64,000 bases of DNA from Sphingomonadales bacterium (GTDB lineage: Bacteria > Pseudomonadota > Alphaproteobacteria > Sphingomonadales > Sphingomonadaceae): the NCBI GenBank assembly GCA_016704425.1, contig JADJAC010000008.1:62001-126000 (forward strand). The letters are read 5' to 3'. A program made the translations under genes and the position numbers. The notes beneath the pieces were generated by a model, which worked only from the letters and a program-made list of their open reading frames with translations, searched no databases and was not told where the DNA came from. Of the stretch, positions 51,874 through 60,422 are shown piece by piece; positions within the stretch are counted from its first letter, which is position 1, and each line of letters begins with the position of its first letter.

Positions 51874-53079
51874 TCAGTGGGATTTGCGCGTGATGATTGT
51901 CCTGCTGGTACGCTTCCAGTCGGGAAAGCCCCAGTCCGAGGGATCCTCTATGCCGGCGACGGACCAGCCGCCCCTGTTCCGGGAAACTTCGATATCGAGC
52001 AGTGGCTCGTCATGCCCGCGATCCGGCGAATAGAATATGCGCGCGCGCGGCAGGGTAAAGTCTGACGGCGATTCGCCGGTTACGATCGCCAGTCGGTCGT
52101 CGTTGACACGGATGAGCGTTCCGACCGGCAGGATGCCGAGACTTTCGATGAACGCATCCACGATTTCGGGATCGAAATGGCCTTCCCATCCCTGCATGAG
52201 TTGAAGCGCGTGCGAAGCGGACCAGGGCGTATTGTAGGGGCGTTGCGATGTAACGGCGTCGTAGACGTCGCAAACCGAGGACATTCGGGCAAAAAGGCTC
52301 AGTGACTTGCCGGGGAGCCGTTTGGGATAGCCGGTGCCATCCATCTTTTCATGATGGTGCAGACAAACGTCGAGTGCAGTTTCGCTTACTCCCGAGGACG
52401 CCGAAAGAATGTCATGTCCGCGCTGCGGATGGTTCCGCACCGTTTCCATTTCATCTTCGTCAAGGCGCGCAGGCTTTTTCAATATCGTCTCGGGAATCGC
52501 CATTTTACCGACGTCATGGAGTAGGCCGGCCATTCCGATTTCCTGCGTCAGCGCCTCGTCAAGCCCCATTGTACGGGCCAGATTGATCATCAGCGCGCAC
52601 ACGGCGACGGAATGCAGGTAGGTGTATTCGTCCTTGGTCTTGAGCTTGGCGATATTAAGGATGATTGCCGGGTCGCGAGAAACAGATTGCGAAATTTCCT
52701 CGACAATCGGCCCCATGGAATCTGTCTGAACGGCCTTGCCAAGCCTGGCATCTTCAAACAGGCCCATCACGGCCACTTTGGAGCGCTTGATTGTGTTTGT
52801 AGCCTTGCGCAATTCGGTAATGCGTTCGCGCGCGCTCAATGGCGGCCTGTCTTGAGCTTTTGCACCCTGTTCAGGATCGGGGGAAAACTGGGTAGGATCC
52901 AGACCGCGTGTGGCGTCGATCACCAGATAATCGACATTGCTCGCAAATACCTGATCCAACTGGGCCTGATCGGAGAGCAGAAAGCGGGACCTCCAGAAAG
53001 GATGGTCCATCCACGACCCCTCGATCGCGTGAACATACATCCCCAAACGAACGTCCTGCTTTGCGACCCTGACCAGCAT
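51874..53079 (-). CDS. HD-GYP domain protein, probable c-di-GMP phosphodiesterase (401 aa)
   Basis: The N-terminal ~120 residues are the DUF3391 domain (RVAKQDVRLGMYVHAIEGSW). The HD-GYP domain follows with LLHDVGKMAIP (His188, Asp189), HPQRGHDIL, the signature HHHEKMDGTGYPKRLPGKSL (residues 241-260) and DVYDAVTSQRPY. All expected metal and GYP residues are present, so it should be an active phosphodiesterase hydrolysing cyclic di-GMP in the cytoplasm. A C-terminal ~80-residue extension (SLGILPVGTLIRVNDDRLAIV) is the usual beta-rich tail of such proteins. It is divergent from rpsB with 244 bases between. Confidence 0.93.
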   Translation of the reverse strand: MLVRVAKQDVRLGMYVHAIEGSWMDHPFWRSRFLLSDQAQLDQVFASNVDYLVIDATRGLDPTQFSPDPEQGAKAQDRPPLSARERITELRKATNTIKRSKVAVMGLFEDARLGKAVQTDSMGPIVEEISQSVSRDPAIILNIAKLKTKDEYTYLHSVAVCALMINLARTMGLDEALTQEIGMAGLLHDVGKMAIPETILKKPARLDEDEMETVRNHPQRGHDILSASSGVSETALDVCLHHHEKMDGTGYPKRLPGKSLSLFARMSSVCDVYDAVTSQRPYNTPWSASHALQLMQGWEGHFDPEIVDAFIESLGILPVGTLIRVNDDRLAIVTGESPSDFTLPRARIFYSPDRGHDEPLLDIEVSRNRGGWSVAGIEDPSDWGFPDWKRTSRTIITRKSH

Positions 53080-53323
53080 TGCGCCAAAAATGCCCCGGCA
53101 ACCCCCTGAAGATGACCGCTCATTGGCCAGCAGGTGTTTGCTTTCCGCAAAGAATTAGGGTTAATTGCGCAAGGAGCGCGCGCAATTTTGCTGCCTCTTG
53201 CGTCCCGCGTCGGCCTTCGCTAATGGCCCGCCCTCAATCCCGCATGGGTGGCATCATAAACCGGTGTGAGGCAATTGCCTCATTCTCGCTGCCCAGTGGA
53301 CCAACCGGAAGGAGACTATCCCC
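53080..53323 (+). promoter_or_regulatory. HD-GYP/rpsB divergent intergenic region with two inverted repeats
   Basis: No gene is seen in these 244 bases. Two perfect inverted repeats stand out: AATTGCGC/GCGCAATT (53163-53170 with 53180-53187) and the 16-bp palindrome TGAGGCAATTGCCTCA (53267-53282), which lies 41 bases before rpsB. A possible -10 (GCTAAT) is at 53217-53222. The palindrome could be an operator, or a leader hairpin through which S2 or another factor regulates rpsB-tsf. Which of these is open. Confidence 0.4.
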
Positions 53324-54130
53324 ATGGCGGCACCGACTGTCACCATGCACCAGCTCTTGGAAGCTGGCGCACACTTTGGACACCAGACACACCGCTGGAA
53401 TCCAAAAATGAAGCCTTACATCTTTGGCGATCGCAATGGCGTCCATATTCTGGATCTTTCGCAGACCGTGCCGCTCTTTGCCCGCGCGCTCGATTTTGTA
53501 AGCCAGACTGCGGCCCGTGGCGGCAAGGTACTCTTTGTCGGTACCAAGCGCCAGGCGCAGGATCCGATTGCAGAAGCAGCCCGCGCATCGGGCCAGCACT
53601 TCGTCAATCACCGCTGGCTGGGCGGCATGCTCACCAACTGGAAGACGATTTCAAACTCGATCAAGCGTTTGAAGTCGATGGAAGAGCAGCTTTCGGGTGA
53701 CACCCACGGCCTTACCAAGAAGGAAATCCTTCAGCTGACCCGCGAGCGCGACAAGCTTGAACTCTCGCTCGGTGGTATTCGCGATATGGGCGGTATTCCG
53801 GACGTGATGTTCGTGGTTGATGCCAACAAGGAAGAACTCGCGATCAAGGAAGCCAATGTGCTTGGCATCCCGGTGGTGGCGATCCTTGATTCGAACGTTT
53901 CGCCTGACGGCATTGCCTTCCCGATCCCGGCAAATGACGATGCCAGCCGCGCGATCCGCCTCTATTGTGATGCAGTTTCTGCTGCTGCGACACGTGGCGG
54001 CCAGCAAGGCGCTGCTTCGCGCGGCGTTGACCTGGGCGCAATGGACGAGCCGCCAGCCGAAGAAGCACTGGCTGTAGTTGAAGACGCTGCTCCTGAAGCT
54101 GTTGCTGCAGAAGCGGCACCTGAAGCCTGA
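53324..54130 (+). CDS. rpsB: 30S ribosomal protein S2 (268 aa)
   Basis: S2 binds 16S rRNA on the head-body junction of the small subunit and is needed for S1 docking. Diagnostic segments are VTMHQLLEAGAHFGHQTHRW, FGDRNGVHILDLSQTV, LFVGTKRQAQDPIAEAA, NHRWLGGMLTNWKTI and the loop GIPVVAILDSNVSPDGI. The C-terminus is extended by about 30 Ala/Glu-rich residues, common in alphaproteobacteria. Shine-Dalgarno AAGGAG precedes the ATG. It opens the translation and envelope superoperon. Confidence 0.97.
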   Translation: MAAPTVTMHQLLEAGAHFGHQTHRWNPKMKPYIFGDRNGVHILDLSQTVPLFARALDFVSQTAARGGKVLFVGTKRQAQDPIAEAARASGQHFVNHRWLGGMLTNWKTISNSIKRLKSMEEQLSGDTHGLTKKEILQLTRERDKLELSLGGIRDMGGIPDVMFVVDANKEELAIKEANVLGIPVVAILDSNVSPDGIAFPIPANDDASRAIRLYCDAVSAAATRGGQQGAASRGVDLGAMDEPPAEEALAVVEDAAPEAVAAEAAPEA

Positions 54131-54133
54131 CAT

Positions 54134-54213
54134 TCGTCTCCCCTGTGAAAGCAGGGGGCTTTGCGGGAGTTGGGTGCCAACTCTCAGACAGGCCCCTGCC
54201 TTCGCAGGGACGA
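54134..54213 (+). repeat. REP-like inverted repeat between rpsB and tsf
   Basis: Two arms face each other: TCGTCTCCCCTGTGAAAGCA (from 54134) and, on the other strand, TCGTCCCTGCGAAGGCAGG (from 54213). Each arm is itself a small hairpin (for example CCCTGCcttCGCAGGG, 54194-54209). Between the arms is a further short repeat (GGGAGTTGGGTGCCAACTCTC). This looks like a dispersed palindromic (REP/BIME-type) element of a kind I recall from sphingomonad genomes. Its position inside the rpsB-tsf transcript means it could also act as an mRNA-stabilising or attenuating structure. Confidence 0.6.
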
Positions 54214-54241
54214 CGCACTGATTGAACTAGAGGAAAGTAAG

Positions 54242-55165
54242 ATGGCAGAAGTGACTGCATCGATGGTCAAAGAACTGCGCGACAAGTCGGGCGCAGGCAT
54301 GATGGATTGCAAGAAGGCGCTCGCCGAGACTAGCGGCGACATGGAAGCGGCCGTCGACTGGCTGCGGACCAAGGGCCTCGCTACGGCTTCAAAGAAGTCG
54401 AGCCGCACAGCAGCAGAAGGCTTGGTCGGCGTTGCAGTGAATGGCACCACGGGCACGGCCGTGGAAGTCAATTCGGAAACCGATTTCGTCGCCAAGAACG
54501 ATCAATTTCAGGACTTTGTCCGGACGGTCACGCAACTGGCAATCGAAACTGGTGACGATGTGGCGGCGCTTGCAGCTGCAAGCTATCCATCGGGCGGAAC
54601 TGTCGCCGACGCCTTGACGACCAATATCGCCACCATTGGCGAGAATCAGACTCTGCGCCGCGCGCGCCGTCTGAGCGTCACCCAAGGCGCTGTTGTGCCC
54701 TATGTCCATAATGCAGCGGCACCCGGCCTTGGCAAGATCGGCGTTCTTGTTGCGCTGGAGAGTTCGGCACCTGCTGAAAAGCTTGAATCGCTTGGCAAGC
54801 AGCTTGCAATGCATGTGGCGGCTGCCTTTCCCTTGGCGCTCGACGAAAGTGGCATTGATTCCGAAGTGATCGCGCGCGAGCGTGCGATTGCACAGGAAAA
54901 GGCTGCGGAATCGGGCAAGCCTGCCGAAGTTGTCGCGAAGATGGTCGACGGCGCCGTTGCGAAGTTCGTCAAGGAAAACGCGCTTCTGAACCAGCTTTTC
55001 GTCATGGATGGCAAGACCAAGATCAGCGACGTCGTTGCCGCCGCTGCAAAGGAAGTGGGCGCACCGATTGTCCTCAAGGACTATGTCCGTTTCCAACTTG
55101 GTGAGGGCATTGAGAAGAAGGAAAGCGATTTCGCTGCAGAAGTCGCAGCCGCAGCAGGCGTTTAA
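54242..55165 (+). CDS. tsf: Elongation factor Ts (307 aa)
   Basis: EF-Ts exchanges GDP for GTP on EF-Tu. The N-terminal UBA-like domain has VTASMVKELRDKSGAGMMDC followed by KKALAETSGDMEAAVDWLR. The core contains EVNSETDFVAKNDQF (EF-Tu contact), and the C-terminal coiled-coil region precedes LLNQLFVMDGKTKISDVV and VRFQLGEGIEK. The ATG at 54242 has AGAGGAAAG upstream. rpsB-tsf order is conserved in bacteria; pyrH follows after 80 bases. Confidence 0.97.
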   Translation: MAEVTASMVKELRDKSGAGMMDCKKALAETSGDMEAAVDWLRTKGLATASKKSSRTAAEGLVGVAVNGTTGTAVEVNSETDFVAKNDQFQDFVRTVTQLAIETGDDVAALAAASYPSGGTVADALTTNIATIGENQTLRRARRLSVTQGAVVPYVHNAAAPGLGKIGVLVALESSAPAEKLESLGKQLAMHVAAAFPLALDESGIDSEVIARERAIAQEKAAESGKPAEVVAKMVDGAVAKFVKENALLNQLFVMDGKTKISDVVAAAAKEVGAPIVLKDYVRFQLGEGIEKKESDFAAEVAAAAGV

Positions 55166-55245
55166 GCGCCGCTTGGCAAGGGCGCGCGCCCATACTAGGG
55201 TGCGCGCCATTCTTCCTTCCGCTGACCTGAAAGAGACTTGCGCGC

Positions 55246-55974
55246 ATGGCACGCCCCCGCTTCAAACGCATCCTGCTGAAGCTTTCCGGCGAGGCAGCAA
55301 TGGGCGATCAGGACTTTGGAATTGAACCGGAAACCGTCGCCCGCGTGGCTGGTGAAGTCAAAGCGGCGAAGGACGCAGGGTATGAACTCTGCCTCGTTAT
55401 TGGCGGCGGCAATATTTTTCGTGGAATGGCGGGTGCGGCCAAAGGCATGGACCGCGCAACGGCAGACTATATGGGCATGCTTGCAACCGTCATGAATGCC
55501 TTGGCGATGCAGGACGCGCTTGAGCATCTGGGCGTGGAAACCCGAGTGCAGTCAGCCATTCCCATGGCCAGCGTGTGTGAGCCCTACATTCGACGCCGCG
55601 CCGAACGACACCTCGAAAAGGGGCGAGTGGTGATTTTTGCAGCGGGCACTGGAAGCCCTTATTTTACCACGGATTCGGGTGCTGCATTGCGCGCAGCGGA
55701 AATGAAGTGCGATGCCCTGTTCAAGGGCACAAGCGTCGATGGCGTCTATGATGCCGATCCAAAAAAGGTTGCTTCGGCAAGGCGGTATGAAACGCTCGAT
55801 TTCAAACGCGTCCTGGCGGACGATCTGAAAGTGATGGACGCAAGTGCCGTCGCACTGTGCAGGGACAATAATATCCCGATCGTCGTCTTTTCGATCCGCG
55901 AGAAGGGCAATCTTGCCAAGGTTCTTGCCGGTGAAGGTGTGTCGACGATCGTGCAGAATGAGGAGCAAAGCTGA
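55246..55974 (+). CDS. pyrH: Uridylate kinase (242 aa)
   Basis: Phosphorylates UMP to UDP in pyrimidine synthesis; hexameric amino-acid-kinase fold. Signatures are FKRILLKLSGEAAMG, VIGGGNIFRGMAGAA (ATP-binding Gly loop), MDRATADYMGMLATVMNA, GTGSPYFTTDSGAALRA, and DGVYDADPKK. The ATG at 55246 follows a weak AGAGA. Its stop shares a base with the frr start (TGATG). pyrH-frr adjacency is conserved across bacteria. Confidence 0.97.
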   Translation: MARPRFKRILLKLSGEAAMGDQDFGIEPETVARVAGEVKAAKDAGYELCLVIGGGNIFRGMAGAAKGMDRATADYMGMLATVMNALAMQDALEHLGVETRVQSAIPMASVCEPYIRRRAERHLEKGRVVIFAAGTGSPYFTTDSGAALRAAEMKCDALFKGTSVDGVYDADPKKVASARRYETLDFKRVLADDLKVMDASAVALCRDNNIPIVVFSIREKGNLAKVLAGEGVSTIVQNEEQS

Positions 55975-56531
55975 TGCCTGCCTATAACAAGGCCGATCTT
56001 GAGCGCCGGATGCATGGCGCTGTAGAATCACTTAAACACGACCTTGGCGGTTTGCGCACAGGCCGCGCGAACACCGCATTGCTCGATCCGATCAACGTGG
56101 AAGTCTATGGCTCGAACATGCCGTTGAACCAGGTGGCGACCGTTTCAGCGCCGGAGCCGCGCCTCCTTTCGGTCCAGGTCTGGGATAAGTCGAACGTCAC
56201 GCCTGTTGAAAAGGCGATCCGCAATGCGGGGCTGGGCATCAATCCGATTGTGGACGGAAACAATATCCGCTTGCCGATCCCCGACATGACCGAAGAGCGT
56301 CGCAAGGAATTGGCCAAACTCGCCCACAGCTATGCGGAAAAAGCGAAAATCGCAGCGCGCAATGTAAGACGCGATGGCAATGATGACCTGAAAATGGATG
56401 AAAAGAAAAAGGAAATCAGCGAAGATGACCGGAAGCGCGCCGAGGGTGACGTTCAGAAGCTGACAGATGCGACGATTGCCGAAATCGATGCAGCGCTTGC
56501 CGCCAAGGAAAAGGAAATCCTCGGCAAGTGA
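55974..56531 (+). CDS. frr: Ribosome recycling factor (185 aa)
   Basis: RRF, with EF-G, splits post-termination ribosomes. The long three-helix bundle includes LRTGRANTALLDPINVEVYG, SVQVWDKSNVTPVEKAI, GNNIRLPIPDMTEERRKEL and ARNVRRDGNDDLK, all standard. Length is the family norm of 185. It is coupled to pyrH by TGATG and to uppS by GTGA overlaps. Confidence 0.97.
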   Translation: MPAYNKADLERRMHGAVESLKHDLGGLRTGRANTALLDPINVEVYGSNMPLNQVATVSAPEPRLLSVQVWDKSNVTPVEKAIRNAGLGINPIVDGNNIRLPIPDMTEERRKELAKLAHSYAEKAKIAARNVRRDGNDDLKMDEKKKEISEDDRKRAEGDVQKLTDATIAEIDAALAAKEKEILGK

Positions 56532-57289
56532 GCGGCGCACCTGCACCCAAAGGCGCAGTTCAGGGCAGGCCAGCGGGTGGGGATGGCCCTTTGGTTGTTC
56601 CGCGTCATGTTGCGATCATCATGGATGGCAATGGTCGCTGGGCCAAGAAGCGCATGTTGCCGCGCATTGCAGGGCACCGCAAGGGCATTGAAGCTGCGCG
56701 TACCGTAACCCAGGCTGCCGGAGAGCTTGGTATTGAAGTCCTGACACTCTATGCCTTTTCTACTGAAAATTGGAGGCGGCCGGCAGAAGAAGTCAGCGAC
56801 CTTATGGGATTGCTGCGGCATTTCATTCAGTCCGACATTGACGAGCTCGCAAAAAATGGCGTCCGACTGCGGATTATCGGCAACTACACGGCGCTGGCGC
56901 CAGATCTAGTTGCACTCATTGACGGCGCTTTGGAGCGGACTGTTCGTAACTCGAAAATGACGCTCGTCATTGCGCTTAACTATGGCTCTCAGGCTGAGCT
57001 CGTCTCTGTAATGCGGGATTTGGCGAATAGAGCCAAGGGCGGCAGTCTCGATCCTGAGACTATCGATGAAGCCATGGTTGATGGCATGCTCGACACACAA
57101 GGTTTGCCGCCTCCGGACCTCCTCATCCGAACCTCAGGAGAGCAGCGCCTTTCGAACTTCATGCTATGGCAGCTCGCCTACGCGGAAATGCTTTTTGTCG
57201 ACACGCTTTGGCCCGATTTCGGAGCGCAAGCCCTAGCCAATGCGGTCGCCGAGTTTGGGGCGCGGGAGCGGCGCTTCGGTGGTCTGTGA
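56528..57289 (+). CDS. uppS: Undecaprenyl diphosphate synthase (253 aa)
   Basis: A cis-prenyltransferase that makes the C55 lipid carrier for peptidoglycan and polysaccharide. Motif HVAIIMDGNGRWAKKR contains the catalytic Asp33. GHRKGIEAARTV, LTLYAFSTENWRRP and DLLIRTSGEQRLSNFMLWQ with FVDTLWPDF are the later family blocks. The start is a GTG overlapping the frr stop. The first ~22 residues are an extra Gly/Pro/Ala-rich tail. Followed by cdsA with a GTGA overlap. Confidence 0.96.
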   Translation: MSGAPAPKGAVQGRPAGGDGPLVVPRHVAIIMDGNGRWAKKRMLPRIAGHRKGIEAARTVTQAAGELGIEVLTLYAFSTENWRRPAEEVSDLMGLLRHFIQSDIDELAKNGVRLRIIGNYTALAPDLVALIDGALERTVRNSKMTLVIALNYGSQAELVSVMRDLANRAKGGSLDPETIDEAMVDGMLDTQGLPPPDLLIRTSGEQRLSNFMLWQLAYAEMLFVDTLWPDFGAQALANAVAEFGARERRFGGL

Positions 57290-58074
57290 CAGGGACGAAA
57301 ACACCTAGCTCGGAACTGACCCAGCGCGTCCTGGTTGGGGCTATTCTCATTGTGGTTGCCGTCGCAGAGGTATGGCTAGGCGGGACTGCCCTTTGGGTGC
57401 TTGCGACCGTCGGCGGACTCATCATGATTTCCGAATTTGCCGGACTTCTGGATGTCTCCGACCAGAATCGGCGAATGTCGATGTATGCATTATGCATTCC
57501 TCTGGGTGTGCTTTCGCCGATCGCGCTCGGCCCAAGCTTTTTCGCATTCGGCCTGATCGCGGGAATGGCAATCGGAACCGCGATGATTTCGCGCAGCCTC
57601 GCTTTGGGGGGTGGGCAAATCTATGTCGGCCTTCCGATTCTCGCGCTGCTTTGGCTGCGGGACCAGCCTGGGAATGGCCTTGTTCTGACCTTTTGGGCAT
57701 TGTCGCTTGTCTGGGCGACGGATATCGGTGCCTTTTTTTCGGGGCGATCAATCGGCGGCCCCAAAATTGCGCCAGCTATCAGCCCGTCGAAGACGTGGGC
57801 AGGCTTGATTGGCGGCATGACATGCGCAACGATCCTTGCGGCATGCTTCCACTTTTGGCTTGGACTTGCGCTTCCCCTCGTCTGGATAACGCCGTTGCTG
57901 GCCGTTGCCGCTCAGGGTGGGGATTTTCTGGAAAGCTGGATGAAGCGGCGCGCAGGCGTGAAAGACAGCGGCACGCTGCTTCCGGGCCATGGGGGAGTCC
58001 TCGACAGGCTGGACGGCGTGGTAACAGCCGTGCCTTTGGCGGCGCTTTTCGTTGCTTTGGGACTTGCCTCATGA
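57286..58074 (+). CDS. cdsA: Phosphatidate cytidylyltransferase (262 aa)
   Basis: Makes CDP-diacylglycerol from phosphatidate and CTP in the inner membrane, the precursor for pssA and pgsA products. About eight hydrophobic helices are visible, and the family signature near the C-terminus is present: SKTWAGLIGG, then GDFLESWMKRRAGVKDSG and LPGHGGVLDRLDGV. The start is a GTG overlapping the uppS stop (GTGA), and its stop overlaps the dxr ATG (ATGA). Confidence 0.95.
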   Translation: MTGTKTPSSELTQRVLVGAILIVVAVAEVWLGGTALWVLATVGGLIMISEFAGLLDVSDQNRRMSMYALCIPLGVLSPIALGPSFFAFGLIAGMAIGTAMISRSLALGGGQIYVGLPILALLWLRDQPGNGLVLTFWALSLVWATDIGAFFSGRSIGGPKIAPAISPSKTWAGLIGGMTCATILAACFHFWLGLALPLVWITPLLAVAAQGGDFLESWMKRRAGVKDSGTLLPGHGGVLDRLDGVVTAVPLAALFVALGLAS

Positions 58075-59237
58075 CCGCGTGCAAAACTGTCACCATCCTT
58101 GGCGCGACGGGGTCTGTGGGACAATCTACCCTTGATTTAATCCAGCGAAGCCCGGGTATTTTCTCAGTTGAAGCGTTGACAGCGCGTTCCGATGTCGAGG
58201 GCCTTGCAAAAGCGGCGAGGGCCTCGTCCGCCAAATGCGCGGTGATTGCAGACACTGCGCGATTCCAGGATCTGAAAGACGCGCTCGCCGGGACAGGCAT
58301 TGAAGTCGGGGCGGGCGAAGATGCCATCGCTGATGCCGCACGCCGGGGCGCAGACTGGACGATGGCCGCAATTGTCGGTTGTGCTGGCCTGATGCCCGTC
58401 ATGGCGGCACTCGAAGGCGGCAAGACGCTGGCATTTGCCAACAAGGAAGCTCTTGTGTCGGCAGGCTCGCTGATGATCGATGCAGCTAAGCGACATGGCG
58501 CAACGCTACTTCCGGTCGATTCAGAGCACAATGCCATATTCCAGTGTCTTGACCGATCCGCCCCGAAGGGTGTGTCCCGGATCATTCTGACCGCAAGCGG
58601 CGGACCTTTCCGCACAACCCCTCTGGACGAAATGGCCAGGGCAACGCCCGCACAGGCCGTCGCACATCCCAATTGGTCGATGGGGGCGAAAATTTCCGTC
58701 GACTCGGCGACAATGATGAACAAGGGGCTCGAACTCATCGAGGCACACCATTTGTTTGCGATGCCGGCGGACCGGCTCGATGTGGTGATACACCCGCAAT
58801 CGGTAATTCACTCGATGGTCGAATATATCGATGGCTCTGTGCTTGCTCAGCTTGGCCCGGCCGATATGCGAATCCCGATTGCCCATACGCTGGCTTGGCC
58901 TGAGCGCATGGACACTCCGTGCGAGCGGATTGACCTTGCTGCGATTGGCCGGCTCGACTTTACCGCGCCGGACGTGTTGCGTTTCCCCGCCTTGAAGCTC
59001 GCCCGTGACGCAATGGTGGCCGGAGGAGCGGCGCCCGCGATTCTGAATGCTGCAAACGAAGCTGCAGTTGCTGCGTTTCTTGCCGGGGAGATTGGTTTCG
59101 GCAACATCGTAACCGTTGTAGCGCGCGTGCTTGATCGTTATGCGCCTGATGAGCCCCTTTCGCTTCCAGATGTTCTGGCGATTGACAAGGAGGCCCGGCG
59201 CATCGCGCTGGCAGTGATGGAAAGTGTGATTGCGTGA
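58071..59237 (+). CDS. dxr: 1-deoxy-D-xylulose 5-phosphate reductoisomerase (388 aa)
   Basis: Second step of the non-mevalonate isoprenoid pathway, converting DXP to MEP with NADPH; isoprenoids feed uppS next door. The NADPH loop is TILGATGSVGQSTLDLI. Other blocks are ALEGGKTLAFANKEALVSAG, VDSEHNAIFQCL (metal ligands Asp, Glu) and the flexible loop TASGGPF with SMGAKISVDSATMMNKGLEL. The ATG at 58071 matches the family N-terminus, although the frame stays open far upstream inside cdsA. It overlaps rseP by GTGA. Confidence 0.96.
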   Translation: MTACKTVTILGATGSVGQSTLDLIQRSPGIFSVEALTARSDVEGLAKAARASSAKCAVIADTARFQDLKDALAGTGIEVGAGEDAIADAARRGADWTMAAIVGCAGLMPVMAALEGGKTLAFANKEALVSAGSLMIDAAKRHGATLLPVDSEHNAIFQCLDRSAPKGVSRIILTASGGPFRTTPLDEMARATPAQAVAHPNWSMGAKISVDSATMMNKGLELIEAHHLFAMPADRLDVVIHPQSVIHSMVEYIDGSVLAQLGPADMRIPIAHTLAWPERMDTPCERIDLAAIGRLDFTAPDVLRFPALKLARDAMVAGGAAPAILNAANEAAVAAFLAGEIGFGNIVTVVARVLDRYAPDEPLSLPDVLAIDKEARRIALAVMESVIA

Positions 59238-60367
59238 TACAAGGTCCTGGCCTCATCTGGACTGTCCTTTCGTTCCTGATAGCGATAGGTCCGCTGATCT
59301 TTCTCCACGAACTGGGGCATTATCTCGTCGCGCGCTGGTGCGGCGTGAAGGCGGACGTGTTTTCGATCGGCTTCGGGCGCGAAATCTTTGGTTGGACCGA
59401 CATGCGCGGGACCCGCTGGAAAGTCGCCTGGTTGCCCTTGGGCGGATATGTTCGCTTTGCCGGTGACGCAAATGCGGCGAGCCAGCCTGATCAGGAATGG
59501 GTGGATCTGCCCGATTTCGAGCGTAGCGAAGTTTTTCATGCAAAGCCGGTTTGGCAGCGCGCTGCCATTACCGCTGCCGGCCCGTTCGTGAACTTCCTTG
59601 TTGGTTTTCTGATTCTGGCGGGTTTGCTGGCGACTTTTGGCGAAATGCGGATTCCCAGCGTCGTTGGCAGCGTGAAGGCCGGATCGGTTGCCGAGGCAAG
59701 CGGATTCCAGGAAGGCGATCGCATCGTTTCAATAGGCGACAAGCGGATCGATGATTTCGAGGACCTTTATGAAACAGTTTACGCGCGCCCCCGGGTTGCG
59801 CTGGATTTCGGTATAGAGCGCAACGGGCAACCGCTGCATATCCTGGCCACGCCGGCCTATATCGAAGCGCGCGATCCGTTCGGCAATATTCAACGCCGCG
59901 GGTCGCTGGGCATCGGGCCAGTGGCGCCGAGCCACGTTACCCTTGGCTGGCAGGAAATTCCGGGCGTTGCTCTGGAGCGGACAGTCGGGGTGGTGCGTTC
60001 AACGATCGATGGGTTGGGCCAGATCATCTTTGGAAACCTCTCGATGAAGGAAATGAGTGGCCCGGTCAAAATGGCCAAATTTGCCGGGCAAGTGGCGACG
60101 CTGGGCTGGGTTCCCTTTGTCGGGTTCGTTGCAATGATCTCCATTAATCTGGGATTCATCAACCTGTTGCCAATCCCGATGCTCGATGGCGGACACCTCC
60201 TATTCTATGCAATTGAAGGCGTCATTCGTCGGCCGGTTTCTCCGCAAGCTCAGGATTGGGCGTTTCGTACCGGTTTTGCCGTGTTGATGACACTCATGCT
60301 ATTTGTGACGTTCAATGATTTCGCATCATTAGAGCTGTGGCATCGGCTATCCGGCTTGATTGGTTGA
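59234..60367 (+). CDS. rseP: RIP metalloprotease RseP (site-2 protease, 377 aa)
   Basis: An intramembrane zinc protease that completes cleavage of anti-sigma factors and clears signal peptides. The zinc motif HELGH (His25, Glu26, His29) lies in the first membrane helix, and the second part of the site is NLLPIPMLDGGHLLFYAIEG. One PDZ domain is seen at about residues 135-215 (SVKAGSVAEASGFQEGDRIV). Four transmembrane helices are likely. The start is a GTG overlapping dxr. The length is shorter than the 450-residue, two-PDZ E. coli enzyme, as is usual in alphaproteobacteria. Confidence 0.95.
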   Translation: MIQGPGLIWTVLSFLIAIGPLIFLHELGHYLVARWCGVKADVFSIGFGREIFGWTDMRGTRWKVAWLPLGGYVRFAGDANAASQPDQEWVDLPDFERSEVFHAKPVWQRAAITAAGPFVNFLVGFLILAGLLATFGEMRIPSVVGSVKAGSVAEASGFQEGDRIVSIGDKRIDDFEDLYETVYARPRVALDFGIERNGQPLHILATPAYIEARDPFGNIQRRGSLGIGPVAPSHVTLGWQEIPGVALERTVGVVRSTIDGLGQIIFGNLSMKEMSGPVKMAKFAGQVATLGWVPFVGFVAMISINLGFINLLPIPMLDGGHLLFYAIEGVIRRPVSPQAQDWAFRTGFAVLMTLMLFVTFNDFASLELWHRLSGLIG

Positions 60368-60422
60368 CAAGGTTCGGGCAGGGCATTCCGCGCACTGCCA
60401 TTGAGTAGAAGAGGCTATCCGC

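Noticed and set aside
53155..53166. TTAACCC on the minus strand, about 80 bases before the HD-GYP gene, as a CtrA site.
   Set aside because: Only a half-site with an imperfect extension, and no TTAA at N7.
57372..58070. The dxr frame stays open for about 230 codons upstream, inside cdsA, as if it encoded a fusion.
   Set aside because: Those codons do not resemble any protein, cdsA is clearly coding in another frame there, and family homology starts at the ATG at 58071.
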